Assembly (NCBI GenBank): GCA_038529265.1
Contig: JBCBDX010000013.1
Coordinates: 1 to 64,000, forward strand
DNA length: 64,000 nt
From: JBCBDX01 sp038529265
GTDB taxonomy: Bacteria > Pseudomonadota > Alphaproteobacteria > Rhizobiales > Rhizobiaceae
Direction of reading: 5' to 3'
Under the pieces are notes generated by a model that had not been told where the DNA came from, did no database searches, and saw only the letters and a program-made list of their open reading frames with translations. This document shows, one piece after another, positions 34,883-44,266 of the stretch. The stretch's first letter is position 1. Each line of letters starts with the position of its first letter. The position numbers and the translations under genes are program-made.

Positions 34883-35557
34883 ATGGCACCAGACTATGAG
34901 GAGTTGCGCCGGGCGATGGTAGAGAGCCAAGTGCGCACGACCGATGTCACAGATCTCCCGCTCATTGAGGCGCTTTTGACAGTACCGCGCGAACAATTCG
35001 TACCGGAACAGCAAAAGCCTTTCGCCTACACGGATCGCGATGTCCCGCTTGATGATGGGACCTCCATGGCCCCGCGTTTTCTCATGCAGGCTTCTCCTTT
35101 TGCAAAAATGGTGCAGTTGGCAGAGATCGAGCGCGACGATTTCATTCTCGATGTTGGTTGTGGTCTTGGCTATTCGTCGGCTGTTTTGTCTTGTCTTGGT
35201 GCAGCGGTGATTGCGTTGGAGAGTGATGCTGATTTAGCTGATAAAGCGACAGCAAAGCTCGCGAGCCAGGGCTTTGATAGTGTGGCAGTCGTATCGGGGC
35301 CGCTTGAAGCTGGATACGCGGCCGAAGCGCCCTACAGTGTGGTGTTTGTTAATGGGAGCGTTCAAATGAAACCAGAGACGCTTCTGGAACAAGTCAAGCC
35401 TGGCGGTCGACTGGTCGTTGTTGAGGGGGATGGGCTGGATGCCGTGGCGCGGCTCTATATTCGGGATGAGCAGGGTATCATTTCCGATCGGACGGCCTTC
35501 AATGCTTCCGTCAAACAGCTGCCGGGTTTTGCGAAGGCGGCTGAATTTGAATTCTAA
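34883..35557 (+). CDS. Protein-L-isoaspartate O-methyltransferase family protein
   Basis: 224 residues. Start MAPDYEELRRAMVESQVRTTDVTD and the PREQFVP segment match the PIMT family; the SAM motif is ILDVGCGLGYSSAVLS. Canonical PIMT transfers a methyl group to isoaspartyl residues in damaged proteins. This group, encoded just upstream of tolC in rhizobia, lacks some residues of the usual substrate loop (it has YTDRDVPLDDGTSMAPRFLMQ), so activity on isoaspartate is not certain. A second, divergent Pcm is at 60068-60748. Ends with FEF. Confidence 0.85.
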   Translation: MAPDYEELRRAMVESQVRTTDVTDLPLIEALLTVPREQFVPEQQKPFAYTDRDVPLDDGTSMAPRFLMQASPFAKMVQLAEIERDDFILDVGCGLGYSSAVLSCLGAAVIALESDADLADKATAKLASQGFDSVAVVSGPLEAGYAAEAPYSVVFVNGSVQMKPETLLEQVKPGGRLVVVEGDGLDAVARLYIRDEQGIISDRTAFNASVKQLPGFAKAAEFEF

Positions 35558-35681
35558 CACGTATTGGTTGCATTCATAATAAAATACAACTGATATAGTG
35601 TCACATAATTTAACTTGTTTGATTCGTTGCCAAAACGTTATTACGAGGCATCGCGTTAGACTTCGAGAATTGGAAAGAGAC

Positions 35682-37064
35682 ATGCGGCGGATACTGGCAA
35701 TCGTTTTGGCGACCTGCGTTGTCTCGTTACCCATCGGAACTGCAGTTGCAGCAGACACTATTTTTGGCGCTTTGGGTAAGGCTTACAGCAACAACTCGAC
35801 GTTGAATTCTGCCAGAGCTGGCGTACGCGTTGCAAACGAGGGCGTACCGCTGGCCAAATCCGGCTACCGACCGCGTGTAACGAGCACAGCCGGGATCACC
35901 AATACGTCCAATAGCGCCAGCTTAGGTTTAGGTGGACGCGGTGTCACCAATTCGTCGTTTGGCATTGATATTGAACAGACAATTTTTGACGGCTTTAGAA
36001 CGCGTAACAATGTGCAGGCAGCTGAAGCCGGTGTGCGCGCTGAACGCGCTAACTTGCGCAACACAGAGCAGAACATCCTCTTTGATGCCGCTCAAGCCTA
36101 TATGGACGTGCTGCAGAACCGCCAGGTTACAAATCTTCGCGCTCAAAACTTGGAGTTTCTCCGCGAGCAACTACGCGCTGCACGCGCTCGCTTTGAAGTA
36201 GGTGAGGGAACGCGGACCGATGTTGCCCAAGCCGAGGCCAGCCTTGCATCTGCGCAAGCCCAATTAACGCTTGCCCGCGCCAATACAGAAACTGCGGAAG
36301 CGACTTTCCGCGAGTTGACCGGTTCCAACCCCGGCGCACTTTCGGGCGCGCAACCTTTGTCTCGTTTGCTGCCTAATTCTGTTGAAAGTGCTTATTCAAT
36401 CGCTGCTGCAAACCATCCAGCCATTGCGACCCGCGATGCGCTGGTTGACTCCCAATTGTTTGGCGTGAAGGCAGCGGAAGGTGCATTTCTTCCAACCGTC
36501 GGGCTTTCCGCAAACTTGACCACGACGTCCTCCAACTTGGGTGGCGGGCTTACAGGGCGTGATCCATCGCACAGCACCAGTGCGCAAATCGGCGTTTCTT
36601 TGAGTGTGCCGATTTATCAGGGTGGTCAGGCAAGTGCCACGGTTCGCCAGGAAAAAGAACGTCTCGGTCAGGCACGCATCGATGGTGACACGGCCCGTGA
36701 TCAGGTTCGCCAAGCTGTAACTTCGGCTTGGTCTCAACTTACAGCCTCTCGTGCATCGGTAACCGCCAATCAGGAAAGCGTGCGCGCTTCGCGCTTGGCG
36801 CTGAACGGTGTGGTTGAAGAACGCGAAGTCGGCCAGCGCACCACTTTGGATGTTTTGAACGCACAGGCTGCACTAATTGATGCGCAAATTGCATTGGTCA
36901 GCGCTGAGCGTGATCTGGTGGTATCATCTTACGCGTTGGCTTCTGCTGTGGGAAAGCTGAGTGCTCGCAATCTCGGGCTGAAAGTTCGCCTCCATGACCC
37001 CGAAGAGCACTATAAGCAGGTCAAGGATGCCTGGTTCGGGCTGAGAACGCCGGACGGCCGCTAA
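35682..37064 (+). CDS. tolC: TolC-family outer membrane efflux protein
   Basis: 460 residues from ATG 35682, with GGAAAGAG upstream and a signal peptide (MRRILAIVLATCVVSLPIGTAVAA). Two outer membrane efflux repeats in long coiled-coil helices: NNVQAAEAGVRAERANLRNTEQN ... YMDVLQNRQVTNLRAQNLEFLREQLRAA, and GQTTLDVLNAQAALIDAQIALVSAERD-like in the second half. TolC forms the outer-membrane channel for type I secretion and RND pumps. It could be the exit channel for the RTX proteins of this window, although no inner-membrane partner is encoded here. popZ-like and valS follow. Confidence 0.92.
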   Translation: MRRILAIVLATCVVSLPIGTAVAADTIFGALGKAYSNNSTLNSARAGVRVANEGVPLAKSGYRPRVTSTAGITNTSNSASLGLGGRGVTNSSFGIDIEQTIFDGFRTRNNVQAAEAGVRAERANLRNTEQNILFDAAQAYMDVLQNRQVTNLRAQNLEFLREQLRAARARFEVGEGTRTDVAQAEASLASAQAQLTLARANTETAEATFRELTGSNPGALSGAQPLSRLLPNSVESAYSIAAANHPAIATRDALVDSQLFGVKAAEGAFLPTVGLSANLTTTSSNLGGGLTGRDPSHSTSAQIGVSLSVPIYQGGQASATVRQEKERLGQARIDGDTARDQVRQAVTSAWSQLTASRASVTANQESVRASRLALNGVVEEREVGQRTTLDVLNAQAALIDAQIALVSAERDLVVSSYALASAVGKLSARNLGLKVRLHDPEEHYKQVKDAWFGLRTPDGR

Positions 37065-37167
37065 AAAATAACTGTCAATTTATTGCCGCTTCGGTCGTGC
37101 ACAATTCATATTGGCCACAATCTTCGTTACTGTGGCTCGAATCAATTTCCAAATCGGGACGTGCTCC

Positions 37168-37923
37168 ATGACAAATCCGCAGCGGCACACATCGCGCGCT
37201 TCGATGGAAGATATTCTTTCATCGATCCGGCGGATAATTGACGAAAGCGTGCCTGAAGGTGCCACGGAACCTATAGCTGCGGCCCAACCTCCCTATATGA
37301 ACGGCAGCGATCGCGGTGCTGAACCACATGCAATGGAGCCGCTAAATCCATTGTCGCTGCGCCCGATGCAGCCCGACCCACCAAAGAACACTGTGCCTGA
37401 AGTTGAACCTGTCCAAGAACAGACACCGGCTGTGCCTGCCTATGACAATCGCTTCACCGCTGATGATGCAGAGGCATTTCGTGAGGTTGCGCAGGTACTG
37501 CAGTCAACGGCCAGCATGCTTCATGGCAACGAGCCGGCAATTGCTGATCCGGTACAGGTTGAACCGGTTGCGCCTGCGGAACTTCAAGATGAAGAAGCGT
37601 CGCAACCCGTGTTGGATGATGAGCAACTGACTTCGCATGCAATGGTTTCCGATAGCAGCGAGTTGGAAACGCTTGCCGGGCTTACAGAAGAAAAGATTTT
37701 GCCACTGATATCCAACGAAGCCAGTCAATCAATTGCGGCGACCTTCACTGCTCTTGATGAAGTTCTTCGCCAACAAACCGGTGAAGATCTAAAATCGGTT
37801 ACGCAAGAGATGCTGCGACCGATGCTTGCCGAGTGGCTCGATGAAAACCTGCCGTCGATGGTTGAGCGGTTGGTACGCCAGGAAATCGAGCGTATCGCAC
37901 GTGGCGAGCCACGCGCTGCCTGA
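37168..37923 (+). CDS. popZ: PopZ-family (DUF2497) polar organising protein
   Basis: 251 residues from ATG 37168 (MTNPQRHTSRASMEDILSSIRRIIDES). The family's two conserved ends are clear: the N-terminal SMEDILSSIRRII helix that binds client proteins, and the C-terminal LKSVTQEMLRPMLAEWLDENLPSMVERLVRQEIERIARG used for self-assembly. The middle is long, acidic and proline-rich, as expected for the disordered spacer. In Caulobacter PopZ builds a polar matrix anchoring the centromere. Position between tolC and valS is conserved in Rhizobiales. Confidence 0.9.
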   Translation: MTNPQRHTSRASMEDILSSIRRIIDESVPEGATEPIAAAQPPYMNGSDRGAEPHAMEPLNPLSLRPMQPDPPKNTVPEVEPVQEQTPAVPAYDNRFTADDAEAFREVAQVLQSTASMLHGNEPAIADPVQVEPVAPAELQDEEASQPVLDDEQLTSHAMVSDSSELETLAGLTEEKILPLISNEASQSIAATFTALDEVLRQQTGEDLKSVTQEMLRPMLAEWLDENLPSMVERLVRQEIERIARGEPRAA

Positions 37924-38006
37924 TCGGGTGCCGCTGTTGACAGTCAGGGCTGACGGGTCTTAAACGCGCCCACTTTCAGGCCTTCCTGACACGGACATTC
38001 TCAGTC

Positions 38007-40877
38007 ATGCTGGACACAAAATTTGACGCCAAAAGCGTCGAGCCGCGCATTGCGCAAAAATGGGATCAAGCCAACGCCTTTGCTGCGGGTGCTGGCCAGC
38101 GTCAAGACGCTGATCCCTACTGCATTGTGATCCCGCCACCCAATGTGACGGGCTCGCTCCATATGGGCCATGCGCTTAACAATACGTTGCAGGACATTCT
38201 GATCCGTCATCAGCGGATGCTGGGCAATAATGTGCTTTGGCAGCCCGGCATGGATCATGCGGGCATTGCTACGCAAATGGTCGTCGAGCGCAAGCTTGCT
38301 GCCGAAGGCGAGCCTTCACGTCGTGATCTGGGGCGTGACGAATTCGTTAAGCGTGTTTGGCAATGGAAAGAAGAGTCCGGTGGCACCATCTTCAATCAGC
38401 TCAAACGTCTTGGTGCGTCTTGTGACTGGAACCGCGAGCGTTTCACAATGGATGAAGGCTTGTCTGAGGCGGTTCTGGAAGTCTTTGTCCGTCTCTACAA
38501 TGAAGGTTTGATCTATCGCGGTAAGCGGCTCGTCAATTGGGACCCCAAGTTTGAAACCGCCATTTCCGATCTCGAAGTCGAGAATAAGGAAGTGGACGGC
38601 CATATGTGGCATTTCAAATATCCTTTGGCCGGTGGCGAGACATATGAATATGTCGAAAAGGACGAAGATGGAAACATCACGATGCGTGAGACACGCGACT
38701 ATATTTCCATCGCCACCACACGTCCTGAAACCATGCTTGGGGATGGCGCCGTTGCCGTTCATCCCTCTGATGAGCGTTATGCACCGATCGTGGGCAAGCT
38801 GTGCGAAATTCCGGTTGGACCTAAAAAACATCGCCGCCTGATCCCGATCATCACCGATGAGTATCCCGACCCTGATTTCGGTTCTGGCGCAGTCAAGATC
38901 ACCGGTGCGCATGATTTCAACGACTATCAGGTGGCCAAGCGTGGCGGGATCCCGATGTACCGTCTGATGGACACCAAAGCGTCCATGCGTGATGATGGTG
39001 CGCCATACGAAGAAGCCGCGATCATCGCCGGCGCGGTTGCGCGCGGTGAGAAAACGCTTTCGGAAGCCGAGTGCGATGCGATCAACCTGGTGCCGGATGA
39101 TCTGCGGGGGCTTGATCGTTTCGAGGCGCGCAAGGCCGTGGTCGAACAGATCAATGCCGATGGTTTGGCCGTCACTCACGTGATGGTCGTAGAAGGTGAT
39201 GACGGAGAGAACGTCCAAGAAATCAGACCGCTGATTGAAAACAAAAAGATCATGCAGCCTTTTGGTGATCGCTCCGGCGTCGTCATCGAGCCGATGCTGA
39301 CGGACCAATGGTTCTGTGATGCAAAGACTTTGGCAGGTCCGGCGTTGGCTTCGGTGAAAGAAGGTCGGACGAACTTTGTACCCAAGACGTGGGAAAACAC
39401 CTATTTTAACTGGATGGAGAACATCGAACCCTGGTGTATCTCGCGCCAGCTTTGGTGGGGGCACCGGATTCCGGCTTGGTTTGATGAACAGGGCAACATT
39501 TTCGTCGCCAAGACTGAAGCTGAGGCTCAAGCACAAGCAGGCGATGATGTCAGCATTGTTCGCGATCCCGACGTCCTGGACACATGGTTTTCATCGGCCC
39601 TTTGGCCGTTCTCCACCCTCGGTTGGCCGGACACAACCAAGGAGTTGGAGACCTACTACCAGACCGATGTGCTGGTAACGGGTTTTGATATCATCTTCTT
39701 CTGGGTCGCCCGGATGATGATGATGGGTAACCACTTCATGAAAGATGAAGCGGGAGAAATCGTCGAGCCGTTCCACACCGTCTATGTACACGCTCTGGTT
39801 CGCGACAAGCACGGCAATAAGATGTCGAAGTCCAAGGGCAATGTTATCGATCCGCTGGAGTTGATTGATGAATATGGCGCGGATGCGCTGCGCTTTACGC
39901 TCGCGATCATGGCCGCGCAGGGCAGGGACGTGAAGCTCGACCCGGCACGCATTGCCGGCTACCGGAACTTTGGCACCAAGCTCTGGAACGCTACACGCTT
40001 TGCGCAAATGAATGGCGTTGCGCATAAAGCAGACTTCAAGCCGGAGGATGCCAAGCACCCGCTAAACCGCTGGATTTTGACCGAATTGACGCGCGCAGCG
40101 CGTGATGTGTCAGCAGGTATCGAAGCATACCGCTTCAATGATGCAGCGTCGGCCGCTTACAAATATGTCTGGAATACATTCTGCGATTGGTATCTTGAAC
40201 TTTTGAAACCTGTCTTCAATGGCGAAGACGAGGCGGCGAAATCCGAAGCGCAAGCCACGGCGGCCTACGTGCTTGATGAGATTTACAAGCTGCTGCACCC
40301 GTTTATGCCATTCATGACGGAAGAATTGTGGACGCTGACGGCTGATCGTGGCGGCTTACTCTGTCACGCTGTCTGGCCTCAGCCGAAACTGGAAGATGAA
40401 GATGCCGCCAGCGATATTAATTGGTTGGTTGATCTTGTTTCTGGTATTCGCTCTGCACGCGCTGAAATGAATGTTCCGCCATCGGCAAAAGCGCCATTGA
40501 TTATCGTCGGTGGCAATGCTCTCGATCATGAGCGGATTAAGCGCCACAGCGATGCCATACAAACCCTGGCGCGAGCCGAGAGCATTGATGTTGCCGGCAC
40601 GCCGCCGGAGGCGTCTGCTCAGGTGATTGTAGGTGATGCCACGTTCTGTATTCCGCTTGGCGGCTTGATCGACCTTGATGCGGAACGGGCACGGCTGGAA
40701 AAGTCTTTGGCTAAGGCACTCGGGGAAGTTGAGAAAATACGCAAGAAGCTGGACAATCCGAAATTTGTTGAAAATGCCAAACCAGAAGTCGTTCAAGCTG
40801 AACGCGAGCGCTTAGCAGACACGCAACCGGCTATTAAAAAGCTTGAGGCTGCGCTGTCGCGAATCACCCAAAAATAA
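38007..40877 (+). CDS. valS: Valyl-tRNA synthetase
   Basis: 956 residues, class I synthetase. HIGH motif as SLHMGHALNNT; KMSKS motif as NKMSKSKGN; the editing domain carries TTRPETMLGD and AVHPSDERY. The C-terminal coiled-coil arm typical of ValRS is present (LDAERARLEKSLAKALGEVEKIRKKL). ATG 38007 (MLDTKFDAKSVEPRIAQKW) follows a short spacer of 83 nt after popZ. Confidence 0.97.
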   Translation: MLDTKFDAKSVEPRIAQKWDQANAFAAGAGQRQDADPYCIVIPPPNVTGSLHMGHALNNTLQDILIRHQRMLGNNVLWQPGMDHAGIATQMVVERKLAAEGEPSRRDLGRDEFVKRVWQWKEESGGTIFNQLKRLGASCDWNRERFTMDEGLSEAVLEVFVRLYNEGLIYRGKRLVNWDPKFETAISDLEVENKEVDGHMWHFKYPLAGGETYEYVEKDEDGNITMRETRDYISIATTRPETMLGDGAVAVHPSDERYAPIVGKLCEIPVGPKKHRRLIPIITDEYPDPDFGSGAVKITGAHDFNDYQVAKRGGIPMYRLMDTKASMRDDGAPYEEAAIIAGAVARGEKTLSEAECDAINLVPDDLRGLDRFEARKAVVEQINADGLAVTHVMVVEGDDGENVQEIRPLIENKKIMQPFGDRSGVVIEPMLTDQWFCDAKTLAGPALASVKEGRTNFVPKTWENTYFNWMENIEPWCISRQLWWGHRIPAWFDEQGNIFVAKTEAEAQAQAGDDVSIVRDPDVLDTWFSSALWPFSTLGWPDTTKELETYYQTDVLVTGFDIIFFWVARMMMMGNHFMKDEAGEIVEPFHTVYVHALVRDKHGNKMSKSKGNVIDPLELIDEYGADALRFTLAIMAAQGRDVKLDPARIAGYRNFGTKLWNATRFAQMNGVAHKADFKPEDAKHPLNRWILTELTRAARDVSAGIEAYRFNDAASAAYKYVWNTFCDWYLELLKPVFNGEDEAAKSEAQATAAYVLDEIYKLLHPFMPFMTEELWTLTADRGGLLCHAVWPQPKLEDEDAASDINWLVDLVSGIRSARAEMNVPPSAKAPLIIVGGNALDHERIKRHSDAIQTLARAESIDVAGTPPEASAQVIVGDATFCIPLGGLIDLDAERARLEKSLAKALGEVEKIRKKLDNPKFVENAKPEVVQAERERLADTQPAIKKLEAALSRITQK

Positions 40878-41179
40878 ATCGAACAGGATGGCGGTTTTCG
40901 TGCATCCGACGTGACGATTTCAGATTTGGGAAGAAATGTGACGATTGTGCAACAGTCACAATTTGGAACAAATTTTGGCTTGTACCTAGCAAAACCATTC
41001 GAAAAAGCGGCTCTTTTTGCATCTTGTTGACGTTTACGTAACTGGAAGTTTTACAACTTGCTACAAATTACAGGATGCAGGGTGCCTTCATTTTAGGCAC
41101 GCATCTCATGTTGCAGGTACATTCAGCTTGAAAAGCGACATTGATTTAGGTCAACAATGGCAGGACATTGGAGGATGGG
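40878..41179. other. 302-bp spacer between valS and the FadL-family gene
   Basis: No convincing coding frame. It contains the inverted repeat at 40937-40960 and an AT-rich stretch (40960-41000), the likely promoter region of the FadL-family gene. No terminator for valS is obvious. Confidence 0.6.
40937..40960. promoter_or_regulatory. Inverted repeat TGTGAC-N12-GTCACA upstream of the FadL-family gene
   Basis: Two 6-base arms (40937-40942 and 40955-40960) are perfect reverse complements. Arms resemble CRP/FNR half-sites (TGTGA), but the 14-nt spacing between TGTGA and TCACA is not the six of CRP. It lies about 220 nt before the FadL start. Confidence 0.4.
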
Positions 41180-42331
41180 ATGGCTCACAAAACTATAAAG
41201 ACCGCCACAGCGATTTTGGCCGCTACACTGCTGGTTGGCACCGCTCACGCCGGAGGCTTCGACCGCGGCACCGCCGATACCGACATCCTTTACGAGGACG
41301 GTAATTTCGTTACTCGTTCAGGTATCACGTATGTTTCCCCCACGCTGAATATCTCTACATTCGGCGGCGGCTCAACAGGTGAAGTTGCGCCTGACTACGT
41401 AGTGCCAAACTTTGCCATGAAAGTTCAAGCTACGGACAACGTTGCTTGCGCTGGTACATACACCACACCGTTTGGCGGCTCTACCGATTACACGGGAACG
41501 ACAGCCGGTGTTGATTCAGACGCACTGGCAACGACGCGACAAGAGTTTGTGACCAACGAACTGGGCATGACTTGTGCTTACCAAATGGATGTAGGGAACG
41601 GTCGTGTGTCTCTTCTCGGTGGTGTTTTCCTTCAGCATCTCGATTTTGAACAGGACGTTGTGGGTGGTACAATTCGCCTTTCGCTGAACGATTTAGGCTA
41701 TGGTTATCGCGTTGGCGCTGCGTACGAAATTCCGGAAATCGCACTACGCGCGCAAATTATGTATCGATCCGCGGTTGATGTGAGCGCGACAGGTTCGTTT
41801 GACTCACTGGTGGCCCCTGTCGTGGTAAACCCTAACGCATTTGGCTTGGCCACGTTCCCTCGCAGCGTTGAAGCAAAAGTTCAGTCTGGCATTGCACCTG
41901 GTTGGCTTGCTTTTGGTAGCGTGAAGTGGACACAGTGGAGCGTTTTTGACGTTCTGGAGTATCAGGCCTTTGTTCAGCCGGTGAATTCCACTCTGAACTT
42001 CTTCTGGCGTGATGGATGGACCGTGACCGGCGGTATTGCACGACGCTTTAACGATACATTTGCGGCTTCTGCTAGCCTGACTTGGGACCGTGGTGTCGGA
42101 ACCGGCTATGACTTGCAGGGACGTGATGTCTGGACAGTCGCTGTTGGTGGTTCTGCAACACCCAATGAGCGTGCAGAAATCCGCGCCGGTGTCGGTTTGT
42201 CATTCTTCGGCGCAGCGTCTCAAGATTTTACATCTGACGCGCTTGGAAACCCGATTTCTTCACCTGGCTTTAAAACATCAGAGGCGGGAACAGCTATCGG
42301 TGGTAGTCTTTCCGCCAAGCTAAAGTTCTGA
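41180..42331 (+). CDS. OmpP1/FadL-family outer membrane transporter
   Basis: 383 residues from ATG 41180 (GGAGG just upstream). Signal peptide MAHKTIKTATAILAATLLVGTAHA; the mature protein continues GGFDRGTADTDILYEDGNFVTRSGITYVSP, where the family expects a short N-terminal plug. The region GWLAFGSVKWTQWSVFDVL and the final strands ending LSAKLKF with terminal Phe fit the barrel. FadL-type channels take up hydrophobic compounds such as long-chain fatty acids. Two Cys at the loop (VACAGTY, GMTCAYQ) may form a disulfide. Substrate not known. Confidence 0.85.
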   Translation: MAHKTIKTATAILAATLLVGTAHAGGFDRGTADTDILYEDGNFVTRSGITYVSPTLNISTFGGGSTGEVAPDYVVPNFAMKVQATDNVACAGTYTTPFGGSTDYTGTTAGVDSDALATTRQEFVTNELGMTCAYQMDVGNGRVSLLGGVFLQHLDFEQDVVGGTIRLSLNDLGYGYRVGAAYEIPEIALRAQIMYRSAVDVSATGSFDSLVAPVVVNPNAFGLATFPRSVEAKVQSGIAPGWLAFGSVKWTQWSVFDVLEYQAFVQPVNSTLNFFWRDGWTVTGGIARRFNDTFAASASLTWDRGVGTGYDLQGRDVWTVAVGGSATPNERAEIRAGVGLSFFGAASQDFTSDALGNPISSPGFKTSEAGTAIGGSLSAKLKF

Positions 42332-42354
42332 TCACGAAGTCAGGATTGTCATAG

Positions 42355-42383
42355 AGCCGCGCCCTTGGGTGCGGCTCTTTTGC
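42355..42383 (+). terminator. Rho-independent terminator after the FadL-family gene
   Basis: An 8-bp stem (AGAGCCGC with GCGGCTCT) and a ten-base loop, with TTT after the stem. About 160 nt of spacer lie before ilvD; no leader peptide or attenuator was recognised there. Confidence 0.8.
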
Positions 42384-42541
42384 GTCTTTGAAACACACTA
42401 AACGTGGCGCAACTACAACACTATGGTGCTCGATTTTTTAAGGCGGAGACTGTAAGTCTACATCGTTCGCAAATTCATTTTCGCGTTGGAAGTCAGTTTT
42501 TGTTTTGACGCCTTCGCAAGCTCATAGGGGGATCAACGCTC

Positions 42542-44266
42542 ATGGACGCCAAAGTTTTCGACAAGTCCAAGCTCCCCAGCCGCCATACGACCGTTGGACC
42601 GGCGCGCGCACCGCATCGCTCCTATCTTTATGCGATGGGCTTGTCGCAAGATGAGATCGCGCAACCATTGGTTGGTGTCGCCTCTTGTTGGAACGAAGCT
42701 GCCCCCTGCAACATCGCTTTGATGCGTCAGGCTCAAGTGGTGAAAAAGGGTGTGGCGGCCGCAAACGGCACGCCTCGTGAATTCTGCACGATTACGGTTA
42801 CCGACGGTATCGCCATGGGCCACCAAGGCATGAAATCGTCATTGGTTTCACGCGATGTCATTACCGATTCCGTTGAGCTAACCATGCGCGGTCACTGCTA
42901 TGATGCGCTTGTCGGTCTTGCCGGTTGCGACAAATCTTTGCCGGGTATGATGATGGCAATGGTTCGTTTGAATGTCCCATCGGTTTTTATCTATGGCGGA
43001 TCAATTCTGCCGGGCTCCTTTAAGGGCAAGCAGGTTACCGTCCAGGACGTTTTTGAAGCCGTCGGCATGCACTCTGTGGGTAAAATGTCCGATGAGGATC
43101 TGGCCGAGCTTGAGCAGGTCGCTTGTCCTTCCGCTGGTTCATGCGGGGCGCAGTTTACAGCCAACACCATGGCAACGGTTGCTGAAGCCATTGGTTTGGC
43201 GCTGCCTTATTCCTGCGGTGCGCCCGCGCCTTATGAAATTCGTGATCGTTTCTCATTTGCTGCCGGCGAAAAGGTGATGGAACTCATCGCGCGCAATATC
43301 CGTCCGCGCGACATTGTTACGCGCAAGGCTTTGGAAAATGCGGCCGCCGTGGTGGCTGCGTCTGGCGGCTCCACCAATGCTGCCTTGCACTTGCCCGCAA
43401 TTGCGCATGAATGTGGTATCGAGTTTGATCTTTTTGATGTGGCTGAAATCTTCAAAAAAACGCCTTATATTGCTGATCTAAAGCCGGGCGGCAAATACGT
43501 GGCCAAAGACATGTTCGAAGTGGGTGGCATTCCGTTACTCATGAAAACACTTCTTGAGCACGGATATCTGCATGGCGATTGTTTAACGGCAACTGGCCGC
43601 ACAATTGCCGAAAACATGGAGCATGTATCCTGGAACCCGGATCAGGATGTAGTCTATCCGGCGAATAAACCCATCACCGAAACGGGCGGTGTTGTGGGGC
43701 TGAAAGGAAATTTGGCACCCGATGGGGCCATCGTGAAGGTAGCAGGTATGCAAAACCTGAAGTTTCGCGGTCCCGCACGGTGTTTTGACACAGAAGAGCT
43801 GTGTTTTGACGCTGTGACCAATGGAAAGTTTGAAGAAGGCGAAGTGTTGGTCATACGATATGAAGGACCCAAAGGTGGGCCAGGTATGCGCGAGATGTTG
43901 GCGACAACAGCTGCGCTATACGGTCAGGGCATGGGTGACAAAGTGGCGCTTATAACGGATGGACGCTTTTCGGGCGCCACACGTGGTTTTTGTATTGGTC
44001 ACGTTGGGCCCGAAGCGGCGGTCGGTGGGCCGATTGGCTTGTTGAAGGATGGCGACATAATTTCAATTGATGCAGTTGACGGTACTCTGGAAGTCGAGTT
44101 GACAGACCAAGAATTGGAGGCACGTCGCGCCGAGTGGACACCGCGTGAAACTGATTACCAATCCGGTGCTCTGTGGAAATATGCTGCGACTGTTGGCAAC
44201 GCGCGCCACGGGGCGGTGACGCATCCGGGTGGTGCGCAAGAAACCCATTGCTACGCTGATATTTGA
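42542..44266 (+). CDS. ilvD: Dihydroxy-acid dehydratase
   Basis: 574 residues. Dehydrates dihydroxy acids in valine, isoleucine and leucine synthesis; iron-sulfur enzyme. Cluster cysteines can be placed in VGVASCWNEAAPCN, LAGCDKSLPG and SAGSCGAQFTANTM; GGSTNAALHLPAIAHE and TDGRFSGATRGFCIGHVGPEA are also typical. The length matches the shorter (about 570 aa) IlvD/Edd group found in rhizobia rather than the 610+ aa form. Its stop overlaps the start of exoR by 1 nt, so the two genes are probably co-transcribed. Confidence 0.94.
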   Translation: MDAKVFDKSKLPSRHTTVGPARAPHRSYLYAMGLSQDEIAQPLVGVASCWNEAAPCNIALMRQAQVVKKGVAAANGTPREFCTITVTDGIAMGHQGMKSSLVSRDVITDSVELTMRGHCYDALVGLAGCDKSLPGMMMAMVRLNVPSVFIYGGSILPGSFKGKQVTVQDVFEAVGMHSVGKMSDEDLAELEQVACPSAGSCGAQFTANTMATVAEAIGLALPYSCGAPAPYEIRDRFSFAAGEKVMELIARNIRPRDIVTRKALENAAAVVAASGGSTNAALHLPAIAHECGIEFDLFDVAEIFKKTPYIADLKPGGKYVAKDMFEVGGIPLLMKTLLEHGYLHGDCLTATGRTIAENMEHVSWNPDQDVVYPANKPITETGGVVGLKGNLAPDGAIVKVAGMQNLKFRGPARCFDTEELCFDAVTNGKFEEGEVLVIRYEGPKGGPGMREMLATTAALYGQGMGDKVALITDGRFSGATRGFCIGHVGPEAAVGGPIGLLKDGDIISIDAVDGTLEVELTDQELEARRAEWTPRETDYQSGALWKYAATVGNARHGAVTHPGGAQETHCYADI

